Shown here piece after piece: positions 21,691 through 34,739 of a stretch of DNA of 64,000 bases (position 1 is its first letter; each line of letters opens with the position of its first letter). The DNA comes from Balaenoptera acutorostrata. Lineage: Eukaryota; Chordata; Mammalia; Artiodactyla; Balaenopteridae. The notes under the pieces were generated by a model. That model was not told where the DNA came from, searched no databases, and saw only the letters and a list, made by a program, of their open reading frames with translations. The position numbers and the translations under genes are program-made. The stretch spans positions 126,522,335-126,586,334 of the forward strand of contig NC_080066.1 in NCBI RefSeq assembly GCF_949987535.1, written 5' to 3'.

Positions 21691-23060
21691 AGAGAATTTT
21701 TAAAAAGTCAATGAGCAGAAAAGAAAATTGGCAGCTGAGAGTATTCAGGGAACTTTCTCTAAAGTACAAGAACATAGTGCCTAGTCAGGTTTGTCTGAAG
21801 TGCAGGTCAGAACTTGAAGAAGTGAGAAAAAATACCTGAAAAATTGAATTAGAAGTGTTTTTATGTGGTTTTTAAGGTTAGCCTACATTCTGGGGATTAA
21901 ATTTTAAGCAGACATATGGGATTTTTGGACCTGTATTTTATGAAGTTTTATCTGTTGTACAGGATGGATTGGAGAGAATAGAGATAAGAAGGTTAAGGCT
22001 TTTTGTGTGTGTGTGACAATTTCAAGAAGAAAACATGTATTAGATCTCATAAAACCAACTTACAAATATACTCCTGGTGGTTGATAGTAGAAATAACTGA
22101 ACACACTTACACATTAATGTATCTACATAATTTTCCCATCTTAGCTACTGTTATCTTTTGTATATATTTAAGGAAATTTCAAGATGTCAAAATTAGTAGA
22201 CATTAGCAAAACTTTTAATCTGTTTTTCAAGAACACTTGTTCTGCTTTTTTTCTATTCCCTTGGCTTCAGATTCTTAAGAAACAATGAACATTACATCAG
22301 GTCAAAAAGACAGATGATACCTACTTCAACATTTATCTCAAGGAATCCTTCTTACTTCTTTAAATTAAAAGGATGGATATTGAGAAAGTCATCAGTCACC
22401 ACTGCTTTTTCCCCCACTGGTAATAGAGATGGAGTCAATCAACCTGAGCATCTGCCAGGGTCAGCAGAATAGAAGAGACTTTTGACATGGAAACACATTT
22501 CATGATATAGCTGTCCCTCCAGAATGCATACTAATTTTAACCCTGGACTCACCTTATTGTTTTTAAGAAGAAAGTTTGATGTTCTTGTATCTCAGGCAAA
22601 CTGTCTACCTTATCCTACGCTGTGTTTCATCACCAAGGTTTTTTAAGACTATCTATCTCATAATTTTCACAAAACCACATCTCCCAATTGCATTTTCACC
22701 TCCTAGAGTGTGGTTTTAAAAAGTTAAAAGGATAAAAAGAAATCTGTTTTCTGTAGGACACAGCATACATTTGCTGCACACTTGTCAAGTTTTCGAAAGT
22801 GAAATTACAATGGAGATGATAAATGAAGGTGGTGTTCCTATGTTCCCTTCTCTTTTCAAGTCCATTTAATCCTCCTCCTTCCCTCCATTCTCAATCTCTC
22901 CCCTCCAACAACACCCATTCTTGTTGTTCCCACTATATTTAATGGACAGACATTTGTCTTGTGCCTACTGAATGCGAGCCCCCAGAGCAAGAGAACAATT
23001 TTGCCTTAACTGTGGATAGACAAGAATGGAAAAGGAAATGCGATATAGTGGCCATGAGTT
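21691..23060. other. Intergenic DNA, nothing recognised
   Basis: No repeat family or coding signal recognised. Confidence 0.5.
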
Positions 23061-23065
23061 TCTTG

Positions 23066-23390
23066 AGCACAGGATTTTTTCATTCAACAAATATTGAACA
23101 CTAGGTACTAGGGACACATGCTTTAGATGGCAACTCTGCCTTAGAGGGGCTCAGATGAATAGAAAAGGCCTGGAGGTAAATATGCCATTGTAATACAATA
23201 TCGTAGCTATAACAGAGGTATTTAAAGATTCTGCATAAATTCAGAATCAAGCTAAAAACTCTGAACTCATGTGGAGAGAGGTCAAGGAAGCCATCATAAA
23301 GGAGATGCCACCTTGATGACCAAAGGAGCAGTGCAGTGAGAAGAAGGGAGAGAAGGCTCTTCCAGGCAGTGTGCATGTCATGTGTCAAGG
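23066..23390 (-). repeat. Degraded L2 fragment
   Basis: 'cattcaacaaatattgaaca' followed by 'ggctcttccaggcagtg' in the spacing expected for reverse-complement L2. Strongly diverged. Confidence 0.45.
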
Positions 23391-23524
23391 TAGAGAGCAG
23401 AAAAGCATTTATTACTCGAGGAAAGAAAGTTGTTCAGTGTGGTTAGAGAACAGGATGAGTGGAGGGGAGTTTGGGGAAGAACTGGGGGTGGGGACGGCTA
23501 GATGGGATGCTGCGCTGGCAGGAA

Positions 23525-23735
23525 TGGCCAGTCACTGTTCTCAATGTTTTATATGTTTTCTAACATTTATTCCTTACAAAAATTCCGAGTCAAGTATTAT
23601 TACCCCTATTTTTCACAAAAGGAATCTCAGCTCAGATAAAGTAAAAACAAACCCCCAAATATCTCAAATTTACGTTGGCAGAAAGTGGCAGAGACAGGAT
23701 TTGGATTCAGGTCTAACAGGCTTTAAAGCCTGTGA
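23525..23735 (-). repeat. MIR-like SINE
   Basis: 'tattattacccctatttttc', 'gaatctcagctcagataaag' and 'gtggcagagacaggatttgg' match the reverse-complement MIR core and tRNA-like head. Confidence 0.6.
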
Positions 23736-24790
23736 TTCATAGAAGAGTGCAAGGGAAAGGGAAGTCTGCCTGTGAAAAGTCTTGTTTGTAATGGGAATTT
23801 GAATTTTATGTATATGCAGTAGGAATTCAAAGAAGCATTTTAAGCAGTAGGAAAGGAATAGTCCATCATATAGAAAGAGGAAAGCAATGGTTTCTTTTTA
23901 GAATTTCTTTTGCTAACGTTAGTAACATACAATCATTAGTATGAGTTAAAGATTTGTCTCAAGTCAATAATTGGGCAGGAACAAAGTATAATTAAATTGT
24001 TCTATGGTAACTGAATGTAGTCATCTATATAAAATTAAAGTAAGATATAATTTAATTTGAAAAGCACCTGAAAAGGACAAAAAGCTAAAGCTATCTGATT
24101 GCTCAATTTTCAGTACATTCTCAGCTTGTCGACATTTAAATGAATTAAGAACAGAGACCAGCTCAGATACATCTGCAAAAGCACTGCTTTCAGGATTATT
24201 TAGGGCTGATGTCAACACAGGACCCAAACAAACCCAGTATGACACAATGACTGTCTTAGCCAGGCTTTTCATACTTGGTGACAAATTCAAAATCTGTATA
24301 AATTTGAAGCAAATCTGTAAAATTTGTTAGCATCAGGTGGAGGTCAGTGTACAAACTGATTTTTATACAAACTGATTTTTATCTGAAACAAAAGGCATAT
24401 TGTACTATGTTGTTTTACAGGAAATAAAGTATAAATCAAGAAGAGTCCCTATATTAGGCCCTATGATGTCCTTGAACTATGTGCACAGAAATTCAATTGA
24501 TGCTAAAAGCACAGTGACCTGTTATATGGCAAATGCTTGCATTTATTTCCTTTCCTTTTTTTAAAAAAAATGAGTAAAACCCTTAATAAGCTGGATAGCT
24601 TGATATATTAATCTGCTTATGTTATCTTTTATTGCAAAGTATGTGTGTATTGTAAACGAAATCTCAATATAGAAATTAACTTCAAAAGAGATTTTAAAAA
24701 AAGTGAGGAAGTGGTACTTTTCCCTCTGAATTCCGTATTTAAAAATGATGATTATAGGTTGAGTGGACTCATTCAACTTGATTCTTCTAC
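23736..24790. other. Intergenic DNA, nothing recognised
   Basis: AT-rich. A small direct repeat 'acaaactgatttttat' occurs twice near 24351-24382. The 89-codon minus-strand frame at 24021-24290 has no domain I recognise. Confidence 0.5.
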
Positions 24791-24794
24791 TTTG

Positions 24795-24975
24795 AATTCC
24801 GATTCTTCTACTTATTAGCTGGATAATCTGAGCAAGTTACTTACCAGCTCTGAGCCTCAGTTTCCTCAACTGGAAAATGGGAATGAAACCACCCCTCCCT
24901 CTAGAACTGGTATGAAGATTAAGTGTGATAACGTGTAGGGTATAGGTAAGTGCTTAGTTCATGAAGGCTCCCCAC
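24795..24975 (+). repeat. MIR SINE
   Basis: 'gagcaagttacttaccagct', 'ctgagcctcagtttcctcaa' and 'ctggaaaatgggaatgaa' are the MIR core. Moderately conserved. Confidence 0.8.
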
Positions 24976-26183
24976 TGCCCTGCCTATAGGAGGTCCCATA
25001 TAAATTGTTTTGGTTTCAACATCTGGTTGCTGCCAAAGTAGACAGTCTTGCTGAGAAATATATTTGTTTATACGAAAATAAATTAAAGATGATTATAAGT
25101 ATGAATCTTAGGCTTTATCTGAATATTCAAATACTGTTTTATGTTCATATTAGTTATGCATTAGAAAGTTGGAATTCTGATGCTTCTGCCTTCCTTAAAG
25201 CAGTTGCAGTTCATCAGAAGAGATTTTTAAAAAGATAACAGCAGGATGGGGTGTCCTGCTCATGAAGAAACCCTTATCTGGAGCATAACTTATGAAGATG
25301 CTTTCTTTCCTCCCCAAACGTAGTTTTGAGATTCTTATAAGAAGACAGCTTGGTTCTAAATGCCAATCTGCAGGACAAAGCACGACCTCACTGTCTCCCT
25401 TATGACAGAGCTGGTTTTGAAACCAAACCAAAAAGGCTTCAGAGATGCTCAGGATAACTCTGCCAAGAACTAGGGCGAGGGTCCCTTTTTTTTTTCCCCC
25501 TTTCCCTTGCAGCTGACTTTGGGATCTGTAATTTATGGGTTGCCATGGAAACAAGTCATATGTGTGAGTTCTCATGGCAAAAGTGCCAGCCCTTGACTGG
25601 TGAATATTCAAGGTGGCACCAGGCTCATCTACGCTGAGAATAGTTCAGTTCTAAAACATCCAAAAATCTTAGTAGTCATAGCTGTAGCAAAGAGGGCACT
25701 GTTTTAGTGAATTAGAAAACAATTGCCTAATACATTTCTCTACTGCATGGAATATGCCTGCTTAGACATAAAGAGTAGGTTCTTCCATGTGGGTGTGTCA
25801 TGGTGCGTATACACATGTTGACTAGGACATGTTGATTTCTTTTCCACAAACGGTGAATGAAATATTAATAAGAATACTGACTTGATGTTTTAGTGTTATG
25901 TTTTACTCAATCACCTTTGGTATCTTTAAAGCAATCTTGAAAAATAACTCCTCCTAATATGCTGCTTTAGAAACCAGTATTTATTTAATTTAGTTGTTTA
26001 GTTTAGTTGAGCTGTCAGCATAAAACCTCATGCTAAAGGAAGGTTAATATATTAAAAACTATTCTCATTGTTCTGTGGGTTGTTTTATGTGCTCTACAAA
26101 GAAGAGCTATTAAATTTCTAGTTTTTAATGTATTTTTCTGATCCTTATTCCTCTTATTCACTTGCCTACCCCTTTCACTTATT
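24976..26183. other. Intergenic DNA with possible regulatory block
   Basis: No coding gene supported. The block 25250-25620 is less AT-rich than its flanks, is not a repeat I recognise, and carries the X-box-like palindrome listed separately. The 138-codon minus-strand frame over it is unsupported. Confidence 0.45.
25539..25552. promoter_or_regulatory. RFX X-box-like palindrome
   Basis: 'gttgccatggaaac' fits the X-box pattern of two half-sites (GTTGCC and GGAAAC) separated by two bases. The sequence is plainly present. Binding by an RFX factor is an inference from the motif alone, and a 14 bp match can occur by chance. Confidence 0.4.
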
Positions 26184-26197
26184 AAAATAAGTAGCAG

Positions 26198-26513
26198 GGC
26201 TTCCCTGGTGTTGCAGTGGTTGAGAATCTGCCTGCCAATGCAGGGGACACGGGTTCGAGCCCTGGTCTGGGAAGATCCCACATGCCGCGGAGCAACTAGT
26301 CCCATGAGCCATAATTACTGAGCCTGCGTGTCTGGAGCCTGTGCTCCACAACAAGAGAAGGCTGCGATAATGAGAGGCCCATGCACCGCGATGAAGAGTG
26401 GCCCCCACTTGCCGCAACTAGAGAAAGCCCTCGCATAGAAATGAAGACCCAACACAGCCATAAATAAATAAATAAATAAAAATTTTTAAAAAGACCCTTA
26501 TAATTAAAAAAAA
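26198..26513 (+). repeat. CHR-family SINE with TSD
   Basis: Full-length with B box 'ggttcgagccc' and A-rich tail. The perfect 14 bp duplication 'aaaataagtagcag' lies at 26184-26197 and 26514-26527. Confidence 0.93.
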
Positions 26514-26527
26514 AAAATAAGTAGCAG

Positions 26528-28636
26528 ACAGTAGATAGATGAAATAGGTATGGAAATTGCTAAGTGGTATGCATCCTGAAGATACACAATTTCAGATGTC
26601 AAGACACTAGAGAAGTCACATTTAAGTATTAATCAGTATTTTTATCTTGTTTTGAACTTGGATTCCCTGACATGACTAGTAAAATAGATTTATTTTAGTG
26701 ACTAAGAAGTTCTAGTTAGAGGAACATAAGAAATTTTCTGTTGTTTTGAGTAGCCCCCAAATAAAATTTTAACCTACTATTGATACATATGGTCGGAATT
26801 CCCATTCCAATTCTGTTGTTATGATTCAGGTCTCAATTCACCACCTCTTCCAGGAGTTACAAATCTATATAGTTATTTTCTACTCTACTCTGACCACTTT
26901 GGATATATGCCTTTTTGTGTACCATTTTCATAAGTACAACTTCTTTTCATTCACCACCCACCACTGTATGTGTGGTATGTATGTCTATCAATACATTATC
27001 ATATTTCAAACCTTACGTATAAGCAAAACTATTTCTTCCTTGTTTCTAGCTGCCTTCATTACAGAAGACCTAGAAATTTCATTTGAAGTTTATGGAATTT
27101 GTCTTAAATAGGTATCAGAGACTAGTGCTAAAATGAAAAAGGTAGAATCACTAATCCTCAAAGATAACATTCCAAATCCTCCATACTAACATGTAAAAAA
27201 CCTCCATTCCCTAGGTCCCCCGCCACTTGGTATGTGTCCACAAGGTGCCATGATGAACAATTTACAGGGTTTTGTCAGATTTAGTTTGCCAAGTGCTCAT
27301 ACATGCAGCCAAAGAGTGACTGGGTAAAATTCCAGCAGAGCAAGATAGAAAAACCATAAAGTAAAACCTGGAAAGAGGGGTAAAGGTGAGAACTCAAGAG
27401 AAAATGCTAAAATGAAACTAGAGGAAAATGTTGAAAAGGAAGAGAGACACTACAGAGGGAAAAAAAGAAGTAAAAGAAAAAAGAACAGATTGCAGCCAGA
27501 ATCATTCTATAACTGAACGTATCTGATGTGTCAGGCAATACATCTCTAAAAATGTATTTGGGAGTGCAGTCATTCCTTTTTAATAGTAAGCTATTCTCAA
27601 GTGCTATGAAAGATGTGAGGTTTGGTGTTGTCAGTTCTACTCTTGGCATCCAGTCTTTCTGTATGGACATAAAAGGAAACCATGAGGCTAAAAAGAGGCA
27701 GAAGGCAGCTTTCATAGAAGGGGAAAAAAGAAACAATGTATTGACATTATTGGAAAAAGCATTTTAGGAATACTACTCTTCTAACTGCTTATGCATCTGT
27801 GCTGTGAATTGCAGACACCTTTAACATTGTTGCCAAACACTGATTTGAAATCAAATGCCTGGCACACTTTATGTTTCAATATTCTATTGTATATTTGAAA
27901 AAGCTGTCTAATAAAACTGCTGGAGGGTTTGTGGAGTGAGTTTTTCTTCATTGGAGTTGTAAAATTCATCTACAGTGGCTACAATAAAGTTTCACAGTCT
28001 TTAAACTACTAAAACATTTCTTTAAGCACACGGTATCAAAACGTTTGAGAATCTCAATCATTATAAAACGTTGAACGTTGTAAGTAGGCTTTTGAACTTA
28101 TCGATTTTTGTTACAGAGATTTCCTTTAGATCTGACACCAGTGCCAGATTTCTATTCCTACACATTTCCATTCCATTAGAAAGAAGACAAGAAGAATTTC
28201 AGCTCTTTCCAAGAAAGTGTTTTGTAGAAAGAGATTGATATAATGTGCCTGTTGAGGATTTATTTCTTCTCAAACACAAAATCATAGTACAATTGAACTT
28301 TATTTTATATTTGATGGATGGACAGAGATTTAAGACTTTTCAGTGCCTCACTCTCAATTAGAAAAAATTACTGTTTGAAGATGTAATAATGATAAATAAG
28401 CTGTAGACACAAAAAAAGAAATCATCAGGAGACTCGATTGCCCAGTTTGTTTCTGGGATTCTTATCTTTCTTTGGATATGGCACTACAGAACAACTAAAA
28501 ATCTTAAAATAATAAGTATACAGCCTCTGTTGCATGCTTTTTTCAGCCTGTGTTGCATGTATTTATGAGGGCCAAGGGTCATCAAGTTTGTCCAATTTTT
28601 TATATTCTTTTTTCTCCTAGATAGGGAAATGCATTA
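26528..28636. other. Intergenic DNA, no gene recognised
   Basis: AT-rich with several short frames (26821-27111, 27407-27736 minus, 27528-27767) that overlap one another on both strands and show no domain, start context or splice pattern that I can support. Confidence 0.5.
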
Positions 28637-28838
28637 ATATGGAACTAGCTAAAAGTTTTACTGAGCTCTGCCCACCAGAGCAACAGTCAGCTCTACCCAC
28701 CACCAGTCCCTCCCATCAGGAAACTTGCACAAGCCTCTTAGATAGCCTCATCCACCAGAGGGCAGACAGCAGAAGCAAGAAGAACTACAATCCTGCAGCC
28801 TGTGGAACAAAAACCACATTCACAGAAAGAGAGACAAG

Positions 28839-29743
28839 ATGAAAAGGCAGAGGGCTATGTACCAGATGAAGGAACAGGATAAAACCCCAGAAACATAACT
28901 AAATGAAGTGGAGATAGGCAACTTTCCAGAAAAAGAATTCAGAATAATGATAGTGAAGATGATCCAGACCTCGGAAAAGAATAGAGGCAAAGATCGAGAA
29001 GATGCAAGAAATGTTTAACAAAGACCTAGAAGAATTAAAGAACAAACAAACAGAGATGAACACTAAAATAACTGAAGTAAAAACTACACTAGAAGGAATC
29101 AATAGCAGAATAACTGAGGCAGAAGAACGGATAAGTGACCTGGAAGACAGGATGGTGGAATTCATTGCTGTGGAACAGAATAAAGAAAAAAGAATGAAAA
29201 GAAATGAAGACAGCCTAAGAGACCTCTGGGACAACATTAAAACGCAACAACGTTCACATTATAGGGGTCCCAGAAGGAGAAGAGAGAGAGAAAGGACCCA
29301 AGAAAATATTTGAAGAGATTATAGTCAAAAACTTCCCTAACATGGGAAAGGAAATAGCCACCCAAGTCCAGGAAGTGCAGAGAGTCCCATACAGGATAAA
29401 CCCAAAGAGAAACACACCGAGACACATAGTAATCAAATTGGCAAAAATTAAAGACAAAGAAAAATTATTGAAAGCAGCAAGGGAAAAATGACAAATAACA
29501 TACAAGGGAACTCCCATAAGGTTACCAGCTGATTTCTCAGCAGGAACTCTACAAGCCAGAAGGGAGTGACATGATATACTTAAAGTGATGAAAGGGAAGA
29601 ACCTACAACCAAGATTACTTTACCCGCCAAGGATCTCATTCAGATTCGATGGAGAAATCAAAAACTTTACAGACAAGCAAAAGCTAAGAGAATTAAGCAC
29701 CACCAAACCAGCTCTACAACAAATGCTAAAGGAACTTCTCTAA
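28839..29743 (+). pseudogene. L1 ORF1 (RNA-binding protein), disrupted
   Basis: ORF1p is the trimeric, coiled-coil nucleic-acid chaperone of the L1 ribonucleoprotein. The start ATG at 28839 is followed by 19 codons and then a TAA at 28896, where a Gln codon is expected. A frame change near 28970 leads into the longest intact piece (29002-29313). That piece is a heptad-rich coiled coil (MQEMFNKDLEELKNKQTEM and onward) reaching the RRM boundary. An extra base near 29250 shifts the frame again, and two more in-frame TGA codons follow (29486-29575) before the natural TAA at 29741. The remaining frame still reads as RRM and C-terminal domain. Two frameshifts and at least three internal stops make this a pseudogene. 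The next frame, ORF2, starts 58 bp downstream. Confidence 0.88.
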
Positions 29744-29801
29744 GTGGGAAACACAAGAGAAGAAAAGGACCTACAAAAACAAACCCAAAACAAATAAGAA
29801 A

Positions 29802-32800
29802 ATGGTCATAGGAACATACATATCGATAATTACCTTAAACGTGAATAGATTAAATGCTCCAACCAAAACACACAGGCTTGCTGAATGGATACAAAAACAA
29901 GACCCATCAATTTGCTGTCTACAAGAGAACCACTTCAGATCTAGGGACACATACAGACTGAAAGTGAGGGGATGGAAAAAGATATTCTATGCAAATGGAA
30001 ATCAAAAGAAAGCTGGAGTAGCAATACTCATATCAGGTAAAATAGACTTTAAAATAAAGAATGTTACAAGAGACAAGGAAGGACACTACATAATGATCAA
30101 GGGATCAATCCAAGAAGAAGATATAACAATTATAAATATATATGCACCCAACATAGGAGCATGTCAACACATAAGGCAACTGCTAACAGCTATAAAAGAG
30201 GAAATCAACAGTAACACAATAATAGTGGGAGACTTTAACACCTCACTTACACCAATGAACAGATCATCCAAAATGAAAATAAATAAGGAAACAGAAGCTT
30301 TAAATGACACAATAGACCAGATAGATTTAATTGATATTTTTAGGACATTCCATCCAGAAACAGCAGATTACACTTTCTTCTCAAGTGCACACGGAACATT
30401 CTGCAGGATAGATCCTATCTTGGGTCACAAATCAAGCCACAGTAAATTTAAGAAAATTGAAATCATATCAAGCATCTTTTCTGACAACAACGCTATGAGA
30501 TTAGACATGAATTACAGGGGAAAAAACGTAAAAAACACAAACACATGGAGGCTAAACAATACGTTAGTAAATAGCCAAGAGATCACTGAAGAAATCAAAG
30601 AGGAAATCAAAAAATACCTAGAGACAAATGACAATGAAAACACAATGATCCAAAACCTATGGGATGCAGCAAAAGCAGTTCTAAGAGGGAAGTTTATAGC
30701 TATACAAGCCTACCTAAAGAAAAAAGAAAAATCTCAAGTAAACAATCTAACCTTACACCTAAAGGAACTAGAGAAAGAAGAAGAAACAAAACCCAAAGTT
30801 AGCAGAAGGAAAGAAATCATAAAGATCTGAGCAGAAATAGATGAAATAGAAACAAAGAAAACAATAGCAAAGATCAATAAAACTAAAAGCTGGTTCTTTG
30901 AGAAGATAAACAAAATTGATAAACCATTAGCCAGACTCATCAAGAAAAAGAGGGAGAGGACTCAAATCAATAAAACTAGAAATGCAAAAGGAGAAGTTAC
31001 AACAGACACTGCAGAAATACAAAGCATCCTAAGAGACTACTACAAGCAACTCTATGCCAATAAAATGGACAACCTGGAAGAAATGGACAAATTCTTAGAA
31101 AGGTATAACCTTCCAAGACTGAACCAGGAAGAAATAGAAAATACGAACAGACCAATCACAAGTGATGAAATTGAAACTGTGATTAAAAATCTTCCAGCAA
31201 ACAAAAGTCCAGCACCAGATGGCTTCACAGGTGACTTCTATCAAACATTTAGAGAAGGGCTAGCACCCATCCTTCTCAAACTCTTCCAAAAAATTGCAGA
31301 GGAAGGAACACTCCCAAACTCATTCTATGAGGCCACCATCACCCTGATACCAAAACCAGGCAAAGATACTAGAAAAAAAGAAAATTACAGACCAATATCA
31401 CTGATGGATATAGATGCAAAAATCCTCAACAAAATACTAGCAAACAGAATCCAACAGCACATTAAAAGGATCATACACCATGACCAAGTGGGATTTATCC
31501 CAGGGATGCAAGGATTCTTCAATATACGTAAATCAATCAATGTGATACACCATATTAACAAATTGAAGAATAAAAACCATATGGTCATCTCAATAGATGC
31601 AGAAAAAGCTTTTGAAAAAATTCAACACCCATTTATGATAAAAACTCTCCAGAAAGTGGGCATAGAGGGAACCTACCTCAACATAATAAAGGCTATATAC
31701 GACTAACCCACAGCAAACATCATTCTCAACGGTGAAAACCTGAAAGCATTTCCTCTAAGATCAGGAACAAGCAAGGATGTCCACTCTCACCACTATTATT
31801 CAACATAGTTTTGGAAGTCCTCGCCACGACAATCAGAGAAGAAAAAGAAATAAAAGGAATCCAAATTGGAAAAGAAGAAGTAAAACTGTCACTGTTTGCA
31901 GATGACATGATACTATACATAGAAAATCCTAAAGATGCCACCGGAAAACTACTAGAGCTAATCAATGAATTAGGTAAAGTTGCAGGATGCAAAATTAATG
32001 CACAGAAATCTCTTGCATTCCTTTACACTAATGATGAAAAATCTGAAAGGGAAATTAAGGAAACACTCCCGTTTACCATTGCAACAAAAAGAATAAAATA
32101 CCTAGGAATAAACCTACCTAGGGAGACAAAAGACCTGTATGCAGAAAACTATAAGACACTGATGAAGGAAATTAAAGATGATACCAACAGTTGGAGAGAT
32201 ATACCATGTTCTTGGATTGGAAGAATCAGTGTTATGAAAATGACTATACTACCCAAAGCAATCTACAGATTCTATGCAATCCCTATCAAATTACCAATGG
32301 CATTTTTTACAGAACTAGAACAAAAAATCTTAAAATTTGTATGGAGCACAAAAGACCCCGAATAGCCAAAGCAGTCTTGAGGGAAAAAAATGGAGCTGGA
32401 AGAATCAGACTCCCTGACTTCAGACTATACTACAAAGCTACAGTAATCAAGACAATATGGTACTGGCACAAAAACAGAAACATAGATGAATGGAACAAGA
32501 TAGAAAGCCCAGAGATAAACCCACACACCTATGGTCAACTAATCTATGACAAAGGAGGCAAAGATATACAATGGAGAAAAGACCGTCACTTCAATAAGTG
32601 GTGCTGGGAAAACTGGACAGCTACATGTAAAAGAATGAAATTAGAACACTCCCTAACACCATACACCAAAATAAACTCAAAATGGATTTGAGACCTAAAT
32701 GTATGACCGGACACTATAAAACTCTTAGAAGAAAACATAGGAAGAACACTCTTTGACATAAATCACAGCAAGATCTTTTTTGATCCACCTCCGAGAGTAA

Positions 32801-33617
32801 TGGAAATAAAAACAAAAATAAACAAATGGGACCTAATGAAACTTCAAAGCTTTTGCACAGCAAAGGAAACCATAAACAAGACGAAAAGACAACCCTCAGA
32901 ATGGGAGAAAATATTTGCAAATGAATCAATGGACAAAGGATTAATCTCCAAAATATATAAACAGCTCATGCAGTTCAATATTAAAAAAACAAACAACTCA
33001 ATCCAAAAATGGGCAGAAGACCTAAACAGACATTTCTCCAAAAAAAGACATACAGATGGCCAAGAAGCACATGAAAAGCTTCTCAACATCACTAATTATT
33101 AGAGAAATGCAAATCAAAACTACAATGAGGTATCACCTCACACCAGTTAGAATGGGCATCATCAGAAAATCTACAAACAGCAAATGCTGGAGAGGGTGTG
33201 GAGAAAAGGGAACCCTCTTGCACTGTTGGTGGGAATGTAAATTGATACAGCCATTATGGAGAACAGTATGGAGGTTCCTTAAAAAACTAAAAATAGAATT
33301 ACCATTCGACCCAGCAATCCCACTACTGGGCCTATATCCAGAGGAAACCATAATTCAAAAAGACACATGCACCCCAATGTTCATTGCAGCACTATTTAGA
33401 ATAGCCAGGTTATGGAAGCAGACTAAATGCCCATCAACAGATGAATGGATAAAGAAGATGTGGCACATATATACAATGGAATATTACTCAGCCATAAAGA
33501 GGAACGAAATTGGGTCATATGTATAGACGTGGTGGATCTAGAGACTGTCATACAGAGTGAAGTAAGTTTGAAAGAGCAAAACAAATATCATATATTAACG
33601 CATATATGTGGAACCTA
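29802..33617 (+). pseudogene. L1 ORF2 (endonuclease and reverse transcriptase), disrupted
   Basis: ORF2p nicks target DNA and reverse-transcribes the L1 RNA. The APE-type endonuclease domain fills the first 240 codons: Asn13, Glu42, Asp144 and Asn146 (GDFN) and Asp204 are present, but the catalytic His expected in the SDH motif is Asn229. A TGA at 30828 ends the first frame; the same frame then continues to 31706, covering the Z region and RT motifs up to ISIDAEKAF. There it meets a TAA in place of a Lys codon. A one-base loss near 31770 shifts the frame; the RT core FADD lies at 31895-31906. A second one-base loss near 32350, a TGA at 32689 and another shift near 33070 follow. The C-terminal zinc-knuckle-like C-X3-C-X7-H-X4-C motif is intact at 33185-33238. 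Non-functional. Confidence 0.93.
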
Positions 33618-33865
33618 GAAAAATGGTACAGATGGACTGGTTTGCAGGGCAGAAATTGAGACACAGATGTAGGGAACAAATGTATGGTCACCAAGGGGCG
33701 AAAGCGGCAGGAGGGTGAGGGTGATGGTGTGATGAATTGGGTGATTGGTTTTGACATGTGTACACTGATGTGTATTAAATGGATGACTAATAAGGATTTG
33801 CTGTGTAAAAAAATAAAATAAATTGCAAAATAAATAAATAAATAAATAAAATATGGAACTAGCTA

Positions 33866-33937
33866 TCCCCCAAATATTTCTTTCCAAGTTCAGTTCAAGT
33901 CTCTAAAATGGCAATATAAATCATAAATAAAATTGAG
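33866..33937. other. Short spacer between converging L1 copies
   Basis: About 70-90 bp of AT-rich DNA separates the 3' TSD of the plus-strand L1 from the 3' end of the minus-strand L1. No feature seen. Confidence 0.6.
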
Positions 33938-34739
33938 AGTTTTTGACTATATTAGTTTCAGGCATACAACACAGTGATTCAATATGTTTATAAGTTATAC
34001 TCCACTTAAAATTATTATAAAATATAGGCTATATTCCCTGTGGTGTACCATATATCCTCATAGCTTATTTATTTTATACATAGTAGTTTGCACCTCTTAA
34101 TTCCATACCTTTATCTTGCCCCTACCCCCATCCCTTTCCCCACCAGTAATCACTAGTCTGTAAATCTGGTCCTCTTTTGTTACATTCATTCATTTGTGTC
34201 ATTTAAAAAATTTTGTATATCAGTGATAACATAAAGTATTTGTCTTTCTCTGTCTTACTTATTTCACTAAGAATAATACCCTCTAGGTTCATTCATGTTT
34301 TTGCAAATGACAAAATTTCATTCTTTTTTATTGCTGAATAATATTCCATTGTATATATACACAATAGTATCTTTATTCATTCATGTCTCAATGGACACTT
34401 AGGTTGCTTCTATATCTTGACTATTGTAAACAATGCTGCTGTGAATATTAGGGTGCATGTATTTTTTTCAAATTAGTGTTTTCACTTTTTTTCAGATATA
34501 TATGCAGGAGTGGAATTGCAGGATCATATGGTAGTTCTATTTTTAGTTTTTTAAGGAGCCTCCATACTGTTTTCCACAGTGGCTGCACCAATTTACATTC
34601 CCACTAACAGTGTACAAGGGTCCCCTTTTTTCCACTTCCTCGCCAACATTTATTATTTGTGGTCCTTTTGATGATAGCAATTCAGACAGGTGTGAGGTGA
34701 TATCTCACTGTGGTTTTGATCTGTAATTCTTTGATGATT

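Larger units (their letters stand above)
28652..33850 (+). mobile_element. L1 LINE, nearly full length, with TSD
   Basis: About 5.2 kb. It has roughly 190 bp of 5' UTR (so it is 5'-truncated), ORF1, a short inter-ORF spacer, ORF2, a 3' UTR and an A-rich tail with 'aataaataaataaataaa'. The 15 bp duplication 'atatggaactagcta' is perfect, at 28637-28651 and 33851-33865, and proves target-primed insertion as one unit. Both ORFs carry stops and frameshifts, so the copy cannot move on its own. Its 3' end lies about 90 bp from the 3' end of an opposing L1. Confidence 0.95.

Noticed and set aside
25195..25611. 138-codon minus-strand frame
   Set aside because: Length is within what a moderately GC-rich 400 bp block gives by chance. 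No domain recognised. Kept only as a possible regulatory block.
28652..33850. Possibly active L1
   Set aside because: At least three internal stops and two frameshifts in ORF1, several stops and shifts in ORF2, and a missing catalytic His in the endonuclease.
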